In this document: one piece after another, positions 27,739 through 35,302 of the stretch
Layout: every line of letters begins with the position of its first letter
How positions within the stretch are numbered: the stretch's first letter is position 1
From: Bacillota bacterium
GTDB lineage: Bacteria; Bacillota; SHA-98; Ch115; JABLXJ01
Assembly (NCBI GenBank): GCA_013178125.1
Contig: JABLXJ010000042.1
Span: 1-60,908 of the forward strand
Direction: 5' to 3'
DNA length: 60,908 nt
The notes under the pieces: model-generated
What the model saw: only the letters and a program-made list of their open reading frames with translations
Database searches by the model: none
Told to the model about the DNA's origin: nothing
Position numbers and translations under genes: made by a program

Positions 27739-28068
27739 ATGAGTCAGGACTTGAGCAATCTTTTCTCGGGGATTCAGAAGATGCACGAGAACGCCTCCCA
27801 GCTCCAGAAGGATCTCCAGGCGAAGACAGTTGAGGTAGTAAGCGATGGTGGGGATGTCAGGGTCGTGGTAAACGCTTGCCAGGAGGTGGTTAGCATCGAG
27901 CTGAATCCTTCGATGCTTCGTACCAGGAGCGCGGCGGATATCCAGAAGCTGCTGGTGCATACGATCAACGAGGCCTTCATGAAGTCGCGAGTACTGATAG
28001 CCAACGAGGTGGGTAAGCTCTTTATAGGGAATGAAGTAGGGAAGCTCTTCTCAGGAAGCCCGGAATAA
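27739..28068 (+). CDS. YbaB/EbfC-family nucleoid-associated protein homologue
   Basis: The 109-aa protein follows the YbaB pattern: a helical N-terminus (GIQKMHENASQLQKDLQAKT), the beta strands VEVVSDGGDVRVVVNACQEV, and helix KLLVHTINEAFMKS. YbaB proteins bind DNA as dimers. The usual gene sits with dnaX and recR; this copy instead heads a cluster of small unknown proteins before a germination operon, so it may be a specialised paralogue. The C-terminus has a slipped duplication (NEVGKLFIGNEVGKLFSG). AAAGGAGGGAGA precedes the start. Confidence 0.78.
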   Translation: MSQDLSNLFSGIQKMHENASQLQKDLQAKTVEVVSDGGDVRVVVNACQEVVSIELNPSMLRTRSAADIQKLLVHTINEAFMKSRVLIANEVGKLFIGNEVGKLFSGSPE

Positions 28069-28110
28069 GGCCAGGGGAACAGGGTTAGAGTCATGCAGTG
28101 AGGGGGACGG

Positions 28111-28650
28111 ATGATGCCGGATGAGAATAACCGGAGCCTGATGGATATTCTTATGAGCCTTATGAATTCTCAAGCTCAAGGCACTCTGGATTCCGAGGTC
28201 CTGATAGGGGTCCTTGCCCTGCTCAACCTGCTGAGCATTGTGAGCTTTCTCAACACCGGGGCCCCGATGCGCAGCCAGGGCGCAGGGATAGATGCAGGTG
28301 CATGGACAGGTGCAGGGGCTGGGACTGGCCCCGCGGCTGCGGCGGTCCCCGGCTCCGTTGCTGCTGACAGTAAGCTACCGACCGACTTGAAGGCCCTGGG
28401 GGAGCTTATAGGGAATCTCGCGGGACGCGCCGGCCAGAGCCAGACACAGAGCCAGGCGCCTGATATGAGCGCTCTTATGAATATGCTTGCAAGCCAGCTC
28501 GGATCGAAGATAAATCCCAGCATGCTACCCGCGCTTATAAACCTTCTTTCCGCGTATATGAAACAAAAAGGCGCAGCAGGCTCCGGGCAGGGCCAGACGG
28601 CGGGTCAGGCGGCGCAGAAGGACCAGAAGGATTCGGGGGGAGAGGGGTAA
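28111..28650 (+). CDS. Unknown protein with hydrophobic core, small-protein cluster (179 aa)
   Basis: The N-terminal helix (SLMDILMSLMNSQ) is followed by a hydrophobic segment at residues 28-47 (DSEVLIGVLALLNLLSIVSF), an Ala/Gly-rich variable linker, a helical block (KINPSMLPALINLLSAYMK) and a Gln/Gly-rich tail. The hydrophobic segment aligns with residues 22-41 of the next protein. AGGGGG lies four bases before ATG 28111 and seven before ATG 28114, so the start may be the second. No known family. Probably one operon with ybaB. Confidence 0.65.
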   Translation: MMPDENNRSLMDILMSLMNSQAQGTLDSEVLIGVLALLNLLSIVSFLNTGAPMRSQGAGIDAGAWTGAGAGTGPAAAAVPGSVAADSKLPTDLKALGELIGNLAGRAGQSQTQSQAPDMSALMNMLASQLGSKINPSMLPALINLLSAYMKQKGAAGSGQGQTAGQAAQKDQKDSGGEG

Positions 28651-28656
28651 GCGGCG

Positions 28657-29151
28657 ATGGACAGTTCGGAACTATTGATGGCGCTCGAGATGCTCAAGAA
28701 GCTTGAGCAGGAGAGGGTTGATACGGGCCAGCTGCTGGTGACCCTGGGCCTCTTTGACTTGCTGGCAACAATGAGCATGCTCAGTGCACGTCTTGCGAAG
28801 GCTAGGGCATCCGCAGCCGCAGCGAAATCCGGAGCCACCGGGGCCGAGCAACTGTCCACGCGACGCGCACCGCAGCCGCAACTGCTGGAGATGCCGCGAG
28901 CGCGAGCAGCCGGTTATGAGCCTGAGGATGCCAGGCGTGTAAAAGAGCTGCCCCTGGATGCAGGCGGGCGCGAAGGGCGCTCGGTTGAAGGTGATGGGGT
29001 CGATGAGGGAGCGGGTGCGCTGGAGGGCACCCTGGAGAAGAAAGAGAGGCCGGCAGGCATCGGAGGGATAGCAGGCGAGGGTGACGGCGGGAAGAAGCTT
29101 GCGCGAAAGTCCCTTGACTGGCGGCGGCAATGGAAGCAGAGCGCGGGCTAA
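28657..29151 (+). CDS. Unknown protein, paralogue of its upstream neighbour (164 aa)
   Basis: An N-terminal helix (SSELLMALEMLKKLEQERV) precedes the hydrophobic stretch DTGQLLVTLGLFDLLATMSM, which matches the neighbour's DSEVLIGVLALLNLLSIVSF in the spacing of its Leu, Asp and Ser residues. The remaining 120 residues are charged and low in complexity. The gene begins seven bases after the upstream stop, with AGGGG nine bases before the ATG, so translation is probably coupled. Function unknown. Confidence 0.65.
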   Translation: MDSSELLMALEMLKKLEQERVDTGQLLVTLGLFDLLATMSMLSARLAKARASAAAAKSGATGAEQLSTRRAPQPQLLEMPRARAAGYEPEDARRVKELPLDAGGREGRSVEGDGVDEGAGALEGTLEKKERPAGIGGIAGEGDGGKKLARKSLDWRRQWKQSAG

Positions 29152-29240
29152 CTCGATCTGGCCTATTCGATTGGTGTCAGAGAAGGCCCGGTGGATTCTT
29201 ATAGATTAGTATGGAGACCAGTCTGGAGGGGGGATGCTTG

Positions 29241-29501
29241 ATGGCCCAGGCGATGAGTTCGGAAGAACTGGCGTTGGTGTCTGCTCTAAAACCCTTCGCA
29301 ACCCCGCATGGCCAGGCTCTCATTGATATGTTCCTAAGCCTGGTCGAGAAGCCTTCCGTAGCCTCAGAGCGCGGGACACTGGACGTGGCGGCGATGCGAG
29401 CCGAGGTCAACCAGCTTGTATCGCGCCAGGTAGAGAACCTGTTTGTCTTGTTTGTGCTATTCGCCCTATTATTCCTTCCACCTGGTCCGGTGGGCAAATA
29501 A
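29241..29501 (+). CDS. Unknown small protein with C-terminal membrane helix (86 aa)
   Basis: The start at 29241 is fixed by GGAGGGGGG seven bases upstream. The upstream in-frame ATG at 29211 lacks a binding site. The helix KPFATPHGQALIDMFLSLVE weakly resembles the C-terminal helix of the 179-aa protein, and residues 67-79 (LFVLFVLFALLFL) form a terminal hydrophobic segment. It is the last gene before a strong terminator, so ybaB and the three unknown genes look like one transcription unit. Confidence 0.6.
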   Translation: MAQAMSSEELALVSALKPFATPHGQALIDMFLSLVEKPSVASERGTLDVAAMRAEVNQLVSRQVENLFVLFVLFALLFLPPGPVGK

Positions 29502-29548
29502 ATTCACAAAGGGAATGCGCCAAGGGGAAATGGAAGAATAGCAGTAGT

Positions 29549-29587
29549 CTGGAGTCGGCAATGATAATATTGCCGGCTCCAGTTTTT
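29549..29587 (+). terminator. Intrinsic terminator of the ybaB/small-protein operon
   Basis: CTGGAGTCGGCAAT (29549-29562) and ATTGCCGGCTCCAG (29569-29582) form a 14-bp stem (one G-U pair in RNA) with loop GATAAT, followed directly by TTTTT. A textbook rho-independent terminator that separates this operon from gerA. Confidence 0.85.
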
Positions 29588-29676
29588 ATGAATATCGGGG
29601 CGGGACGCTCGACGGATGATCCCAAGGGGCTGGCACCCCGGAGCAGGAATTGAAGTTAAGTGCGGAGGCTTCATTG

Positions 29677-31374
29677 ATGGGAATTTGGGGTGGATTGAAG
29701 AAGTTAAGGAATAGGTTACCAGGTGGCGCGGGCAGGGGCGGGGGCAGACCGCCGGGTCAGACAGGAAAGCGGGCAGCACAGAGCGCTGTTAAGAGCGCTG
29801 CTATGTCCAGCAAGCACCAGGGGCCTCCACGGCCGCCTGAAAAGCTCACGGGAAATCTTGATAGGGACCTCCAGATGATCAAGGGCACGCTCGGCCGAAG
29901 CGATGATATCATAATACGCGTCCTGAATGTGGCGGGCCGCAAGGATGCAAGGGTTGCGGTGATCTCCGTTGACGGCATGACGGACCGGGCTGCCATGGAC
30001 CGCGATATCCTCGAGTCCCTGATGTACCGCGCGCGGGATGACAAGATCGCCAATGTGCCGAAGGAGGATATCCCCAAGGCGATTATGGATTACATCCTCC
30101 AGCTCTCCGAGGTCATGGAGCTCGAGTCCGTGAAGGATATCTTCGGAGATATACTCTCAGGGAACGCGGCCCTCATATTCGACGGCTACTCGAAGGCCGT
30201 GAGCGTTAACCTCAAAGGCTGGCAGCAACGCTCCGTCCAGCAGCCCATATCCGAGCCAGCGGTGCGCGGCCCGAGGGACGGCTTCGTCGAGAATATACGC
30301 ACAAATACCGCCCTGATCAGGCGGAGAATCAACGATCCCAATCTCATAATCCGCTCACTCAAGATCGGGTCGCTCAACCCTACGCATATCGCCCTGGTCT
30401 ATATCGATGGGGTTGCAGACTCAAATATTGTGTCCATGCTCGAGGAGAAGATCAAGGGAATCAAGGCCGACCAGGTCTTCGGGACCGGCTCCCTGGAGGA
30501 GCTCCTTACCAAGGGCTCCATGTCGCTCTTCCCCAAGGCGCTCTCCACCGAGCGGCCTGACAGGGTGGCGGGGGGGCTCCTGCAGGGGCAGATCTCCATC
30601 GTCATCGATAATTCGCCGTTTGTCCTGGTGGTGCCGGCCGTCCTGACGACATTCTTCCAGGCATCGGATGACTACTACCACCGCTCACCGATAGCGACAT
30701 ATATAAGGATCATACGGCTGGTAGGCTGGGCCCTCGGCCTCTTCCTGCCAGGCCTGTATGTAGCCCTCGCGGCGGTGAACCCCGACGTGATCCCGCTTGG
30801 AATGGCCATGGCCATCTCTGCGTCGCGCGAGGGGATACCTTACCCGGCGTTTGTTGAGGTGCTGATAATGGATATCGCCATGGAGCTGCTCTCGGAGGCG
30901 AGCACCAGGCTGCCAACATACATCGGCGCGTCCGCAACGGTCGTCGGTGGCCTTATCATCGGCACCGCGGCAGCCCAGGCGAGGATCATAAGCAATATCA
31001 TGATAATCGTAGTCGCCGCGACAGCTATAGGGATCTTCGTAACGCCAAATTACGAGCTTGCGCTCGCGTGGAGGATATCAAAGTTCCTTTTTACATTCTT
31101 CGCGGCCGTATTCGGTCTCTACGGGTTGAGTGCAGCCTTTATCTTCCTGCTGCTTTTTCTGGTGGCTCAAGATTCGTTTGGAGTGCCATATCTTACGCCA
31201 CTTGGCCCATTTAAGCCAGCCGATTTCATCAGGGACGTGTTCATACGCGCCCCATGGTGGAGCATCATCTCACGGCGGCCTCGGACGTTTCTTGCCCAGA
31301 CTGAGGAGGTCCAGGCCCGTAATCGCCCAGGGGCGGCCGGCGCACCGGAGGCGGGACGAAAAGGCAAGAGTTGA
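29677..31374 (+). CDS. gerA: Spore germination protein, GerA family A subunit
   Basis: This is the A subunit of a nutrient germinant receptor in the inner spore membrane. It has a basic N-terminal region, a soluble domain with RVLNVAGRKDARVAVISVDG and the conserved VEVLIMDIAMELLSEASTRLP region of the membrane part, with about five membrane segments. The ATG at 29677 is supported by GCGGAGG eight bases upstream and gives 565 aa. An early Gly/Arg-rich insert (PGGAGRGGGRPPGQ) is low complexity. gerB and gerC follow. Confidence 0.92.
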   Translation: MGIWGGLKKLRNRLPGGAGRGGGRPPGQTGKRAAQSAVKSAAMSSKHQGPPRPPEKLTGNLDRDLQMIKGTLGRSDDIIIRVLNVAGRKDARVAVISVDGMTDRAAMDRDILESLMYRARDDKIANVPKEDIPKAIMDYILQLSEVMELESVKDIFGDILSGNAALIFDGYSKAVSVNLKGWQQRSVQQPISEPAVRGPRDGFVENIRTNTALIRRRINDPNLIIRSLKIGSLNPTHIALVYIDGVADSNIVSMLEEKIKGIKADQVFGTGSLEELLTKGSMSLFPKALSTERPDRVAGGLLQGQISIVIDNSPFVLVVPAVLTTFFQASDDYYHRSPIATYIRIIRLVGWALGLFLPGLYVALAAVNPDVIPLGMAMAISASREGIPYPAFVEVLIMDIAMELLSEASTRLPTYIGASATVVGGLIIGTAAAQARIISNIMIIVVAATAIGIFVTPNYELALAWRISKFLFTFFAAVFGLYGLSAAFIFLLLFLVAQDSFGVPYLTPLGPFKPADFIRDVFIRAPWWSIISRRPRTFLAQTEEVQARNRPGAAGAPEAGRKGKS

Positions 31375-31437
31375 AGAATAAGGTGAGGCTCGGGGAATTG
31401 GGGACAATGTGTAATATGTAAGGAGGGTGAGGTAGAG

Positions 31438-32553
31438 GTGGATGGAGAGCGGCCAAGTAAAGGACAGCTGACCAGCTGGCAGGTGTTCTGGCTCTTCACT
31501 ATCGCAACGACATCCACGGTGGTGTTCGTCGCCCCTTCCGATACTTACCAGATACTAGGTTACGGCGGGTGGCAGCTCATCTTGGCCAGCTTCATAATCT
31601 CTGTTGCTGCCACGTTTCTGGCTGTGAGGCTAGGGAGGCGGTTTGGAGGCAGTACATATGTGGGGTGTAGCCGCCAGGCGCTGGGCCCGGCCCTCGGTTT
31701 TGTCGCCTCAGGCCTGCTAGCCTCCTGGTACACGCTCGCGGCGGCGACCGACAGCTTTCTCCTGGCGAGGGCTATGAAGGTCTCGCTTTTGACCGAAACG
31801 CCGTCTGAAGCTATATTCGCCGTTGGCGCCCTGAGCGTTATCTACGCGGTGTGGATCGGCGTTGAGAGGTTTGCGATGTTTGCGGAGATCTCCCTTCTAG
31901 TCCTCATCCCTCTTGTAATCTTCCTGGTGGTCGCACCGCTCGGTTGGGTTGAGGTTGGGAACCTTGCGCCGGTATTCACCTTTCCCATCAAAGCGTACGG
32001 GTCCCCCGCTTTCTGGCTTGCCGCTTTCATGCTGCGGGTGCACGCCTTCCTATACATTCTCTATCCATCATTTGTTAATGAGGAAAAGGCGAAAGTCATA
32101 TCCCTGGGCGCAGTAACGCTTGCGGGGACCTTTTTCGCGATCACCTTCGCGTATCCCGTTATGATCTTCGGGATGCCGGTTGCAAAGGTGCTGCTCTGGC
32201 CTTTCTGGGCTACGGTCCGGGTGGCCCGTTTCTCAGGGTTTCCCGTGGAGAAGCTCCTTTATTTCGCCACAGTGGCGTGGCAGCTCATGGGCACCATCAG
32301 CACCTCGCTCCTGGTTTACTGCGCGTCGGTATGCGTGGCCGAGATGTTTCACCTCAAGGATTACAGGGTTCCGCTTATCGCGCTCATCCCAATTATTATA
32401 ATACTCGCCGTAGCTCCGAGGTCATATACGGATTTCCATTTTTATTGGGTCCGGGTCTATTATCTCCTTGGATGGATAGCCACCATAATAGTGCCCGCGA
32501 TCACCCTGCTGGTGGCCGTGGTATCTGGCAAGAGGGGGAATCGCGGTGCATAG
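31438..32553 (+). CDS. gerB: Spore germination permease, GerB family
   Basis: The B subunit belongs to the amino acid-polyamine-organocation transporter fold and forms the membrane part of the germinant receptor. The 371-aa protein has about ten membrane segments, starting at LTSWQVFWLFTIATTSTVVF. GTG 31438 is the start, with AAGGAGG about 11 bases upstream. Its last codons overlap gerC by eight bases. Confidence 0.9.
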   Translation: MDGERPSKGQLTSWQVFWLFTIATTSTVVFVAPSDTYQILGYGGWQLILASFIISVAATFLAVRLGRRFGGSTYVGCSRQALGPALGFVASGLLASWYTLAAATDSFLLARAMKVSLLTETPSEAIFAVGALSVIYAVWIGVERFAMFAEISLLVLIPLVIFLVVAPLGWVEVGNLAPVFTFPIKAYGSPAFWLAAFMLRVHAFLYILYPSFVNEEKAKVISLGAVTLAGTFFAITFAYPVMIFGMPVAKVLLWPFWATVRVARFSGFPVEKLLYFATVAWQLMGTISTSLLVYCASVCVAEMFHLKDYRVPLIALIPIIIILAVAPRSYTDFHFYWVRVYYLLGWIATIIVPAITLLVAVVSGKRGNRGA

Positions 32554-33805
32554 GGTAGCAGCACGCAGGGTGCGCCTCCTGGGGCTCTGCAGTCTCCTGG
32601 TCTTGCTGCTGGTCACTCTCTCGGGGTGCTGGGACGTGGTGGAGATCGATCACAGGGCGTTCGTAACAAGCCTCGGGGTTGACATGACCGATGATGGCAA
32701 GATTGAGATCATAGCACACTCACCTATCCCAAGGGGTATCGCGGGAGGCGGCACCATGGGCGGGGGTGGAGGAGGAGGGCCGGCCTTTGCGCTCTATTCG
32801 GCCAAAGGTTCGACCGTTGCTCAGGCTATAGGGGCGCTGGGGGAGACAACTGATAAGAACGTAGACCTGGGCCATCTCCGCGAGATCGTGCTCGGAGAGG
32901 GTCTTGCCCGGAGGGGGGTCGGCCAGGTGCTGGACGATATGTTTAGGACCAGTCTGGCGGATGTCACTGCCATTATCCTGGTTTCAAAGGGCAAGGCCAG
33001 GGATCTCATGGGGGTAAACCCGCCGTTGGAGATTTTCCCAGTTGTTTATGTGGAACGATATCTGTACAAGGATGGGCTTGATTTGACCACCTCAGCGAGG
33101 GTCGAACTCTGGGATGCTTATAGCATGGCCTGGAATCCAAGCAGGGAGCTCTTCCTGCCGCGTATTATCGGCGTCAAGGGCAAGCCCCCCAAGGGTGGCC
33201 AGGGCGGGGGCGGCGGCCAGGGGGGTGGAGATTGGGGTAGCAAGGGGCCCCAGAGCCCCGAGAGCCAGGATAGATTCATAATATCCGGGTTCGGCATCTT
33301 TAGGAACGATAAGCTCGTAGGCTGGCTGGAGCGAAGCGATGCAACGGCATTTATCTGGACCATGGGCCTCGGCAAGGGAGGCTATATCGTCGTCGACATA
33401 TCAGACGAAATCCCCGGGAAGAAGGCTACAATAATGATGACCTATGTCAAGGTCGCGAAGAAGGTCTGGAAGGAGGGCGGTAATTACAGAATCCGTCTCA
33501 CATTCAAGGTGGTTGGCAATCTCCAGGGGACGGAGGGGATTCACCTCGTAGTCAATGGCCGTCGTGGGTATGAGATCCACGAGTTGATAAAAGAGCGAAC
33601 TGAGAAGAAAATTAAGCTCATGGTCGAATCCATGATTCACAAGCTTCAGAGGGAGCTCAAATCCGATGCGGTAAGTTTCGGCGAGCTGGTCCGGCGAACC
33701 TACCCGCGCGAGTGGTCGCCCAGGACATGGGATGAAATATTTCCCGGCGTCGAGGTGGATGTCAGGGTGTCGGCGCAGGTTACCGAGCTGAACGTCCTGC
33801 ACTGA
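32546..33805 (+). CDS. gerC: Spore germination lipoprotein, Ger(x)C family
   Basis: The C subunit is a lipoprotein on the outer face of the inner spore membrane. A signal sequence ends in the lipobox LSGC at about residue 27, followed by the family start WDVVEIDHRAFVTSLGVD. A Gly-rich loop (GGQGGGGGQGGGDWG) in the middle is low complexity. The C-terminal domain (DAVSFGELVRRTYPREW...VDVRVSAQV) is complete. GTG 32546 overlaps the gerB stop. 419 aa, slightly longer than usual because of the Gly-rich insert. Confidence 0.92.
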   Translation: MHRVAARRVRLLGLCSLLVLLLVTLSGCWDVVEIDHRAFVTSLGVDMTDDGKIEIIAHSPIPRGIAGGGTMGGGGGGGPAFALYSAKGSTVAQAIGALGETTDKNVDLGHLREIVLGEGLARRGVGQVLDDMFRTSLADVTAIILVSKGKARDLMGVNPPLEIFPVVYVERYLYKDGLDLTTSARVELWDAYSMAWNPSRELFLPRIIGVKGKPPKGGQGGGGGQGGGDWGSKGPQSPESQDRFIISGFGIFRNDKLVGWLERSDATAFIWTMGLGKGGYIVVDISDEIPGKKATIMMTYVKVAKKVWKEGGNYRIRLTFKVVGNLQGTEGIHLVVNGRRGYEIHELIKERTEKKIKLMVESMIHKLQRELKSDAVSFGELVRRTYPREWSPRTWDEIFPGVEVDVRVSAQVTELNVLH

Positions 33806-34005
33806 GCCGCTCAGCCATCTCCAGCCGTCGCGATCGCGGGGGGTACCTGGCTGGAAATGAATCAGGTCTACAGGTCTACCCGGCTTGTAATAGAGGTGTG
33901 CCACCTCGCGTATATTTTTACTGGCGGTCCAACGTCCAACCACGCCAACTATCGCCAACCATCAACGACGTAACCGCCGCATGCCCGGATGAAGGGGGAG
34001 GGACC

Positions 34006-34233
34006 GTGAGATTCTGGAGGTTCTTCCGGAATACCCTCGTGGCGCTTGCTATATTCTGGGCCCTCGGCTACATCAATACAATAAACACCCCTGTTGCGCA
34101 GCGGGTCAGGGGATATGTGGTTTATGCCCTCACGGCGGAGGTGGATTTCAAGGCGTCGCTGGACACCCTGCGGGACCTGGCAATGAGGTTCCTAGGATCA
34201 CCAGGATCCAACGGGATCGGGCAGACGAGATAA
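34006..34233 (+). CDS. SpoIVFA-like mini protein without peptidase domain (75 aa)
   Basis: One membrane segment (TLVALAIFWALGYIN, residues about 10-24) is followed by VAQRVRGYVVYALTAEVDFK, which resembles the region between membrane helix and M23-like domain in clostridial SpoIVFA homologues. The protein then stops, so the peptidase-like domain is absent. GTG 34006 has GGGGGAGGG just upstream. It stands 17 bp before the SpoIVFB-type protease, where SpoIVFA normally sits, which supports a role as partner or regulator. The 200 bp upstream contain slipped repeats (cgtccaacgtccaacc). Confidence 0.6.
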   Translation: MRFWRFFRNTLVALAIFWALGYINTINTPVAQRVRGYVVYALTAEVDFKASLDTLRDLAMRFLGSPGSNGIGQTR

Positions 34234-34250
34234 CCCGGGCAGATAGGGCG

Positions 34251-35132
34251 ATGGTGCTCGCTAAGGCCTTCGGCGTCCGCATCATCCTGAATAATTTCTT
34301 CCTGCTGCTTCTAGTTACCTATGGCTTCCTCGGCCTCCTCCCCGAGACTATTATACTCTTCTCGCTAGTCCTCTTCCATGAGATAACCCATGTCATAGTC
34401 GCAGCCGGACTCGGGCTGAAAGTTAGGGAGATTGAGCTTCTTCCCGTGGGCGGCGTCGCCAGGTTTGAAGATTTAATTGAGCTCGACCCCGCCATCGAGG
34501 CCAGGGTGGCCGTCGCAGGCCCCGCCAATAACCTTATTCTTGCCATGATCGTGTCCATTTTAGGACGCGATGGGGAGCTCGACCCGGGCCTCGCGTCCTT
34601 CATCATCCAGGGAAACCTGGCCATGGGCATCTTCAACCTGCTGCCGGTGCTCCCCCTCGACGGCGGGAGGATTTTTCGCGCCATCCTCGTCAGGCGAATG
34701 GGCTACAAGGGTGCGACCGATTTTACTATCACCCTTGGCAGGACGCTCGCGCTTCTCATGGCCGCCGGCGGAGCGGTGGGCGCCTACCTCGGTCGCTGTA
34801 ACATAATCGTGGCGGTGCTCGCGGTCTTCCTTTATCTCTCGGCCGCAAGGGAGAAAGCGACTGTGGCCTATGTAATCATGCGCCAGCTTGCCCGGAGGAA
34901 GTCGGATCTCAGGTCAAGGGGGGTGATGCCTGTTCATGACCTGGTCGCCGTGGGGGATGTGCCGCTGAAGGATATCATGAGACATTTCCTGCCCGGGAAG
35001 TACCACCGTGTTGTTGTGCTAGATGAGAGATGGGGCGCTGTGGGGACGCTTACGGAAGATGACATAATAGATGGACTGGTAGAGTATGGGATTGATGCCC
35101 CCGTCAGCACCCTGCTCAGGGTGAAGAAATAG
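34251..35132 (+). CDS. spoIVFB: SpoIVFB-type M50 site-2 protease with CBS-like domain
   Basis: SpoIVFB cleaves pro-sigma-K in the outer forespore membrane. The zinc ligands are His43 and His47 with Glu44 as catalytic base (FHEITH), and Asp137 in the third motif LPLDGGR. About six membrane segments precede a C-terminal CBS-like domain (YHRVVVLDERWGAVGTLTED). 293 aa is normal. Immediately downstream of the SpoIVFA-like mini protein, as in other sporeformers. Confidence 0.88.
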   Translation: MVLAKAFGVRIILNNFFLLLLVTYGFLGLLPETIILFSLVLFHEITHVIVAAGLGLKVREIELLPVGGVARFEDLIELDPAIEARVAVAGPANNLILAMIVSILGRDGELDPGLASFIIQGNLAMGIFNLLPVLPLDGGRIFRAILVRRMGYKGATDFTITLGRTLALLMAAGGAVGAYLGRCNIIVAVLAVFLYLSAAREKATVAYVIMRQLARRKSDLRSRGVMPVHDLVAVGDVPLKDIMRHFLPGKYHRVVVLDERWGAVGTLTEDDIIDGLVEYGIDAPVSTLLRVKK

Positions 35133-35302
35133 CGGTCTAGGGGCGGTCAGGGGCATTGTATATTGGACGTTAAATGCCTATACTACTAATTAGGGTGAAT
35201 GCCGCGTCCCCGCGCCACCCAATGTGCACCTTCCTGCCTGGCGGGATAGAGGTGACCCGCCCGTCAGGCCGGCGTACGATAAGGAGAGGACGTGCTATCT
35301 AA

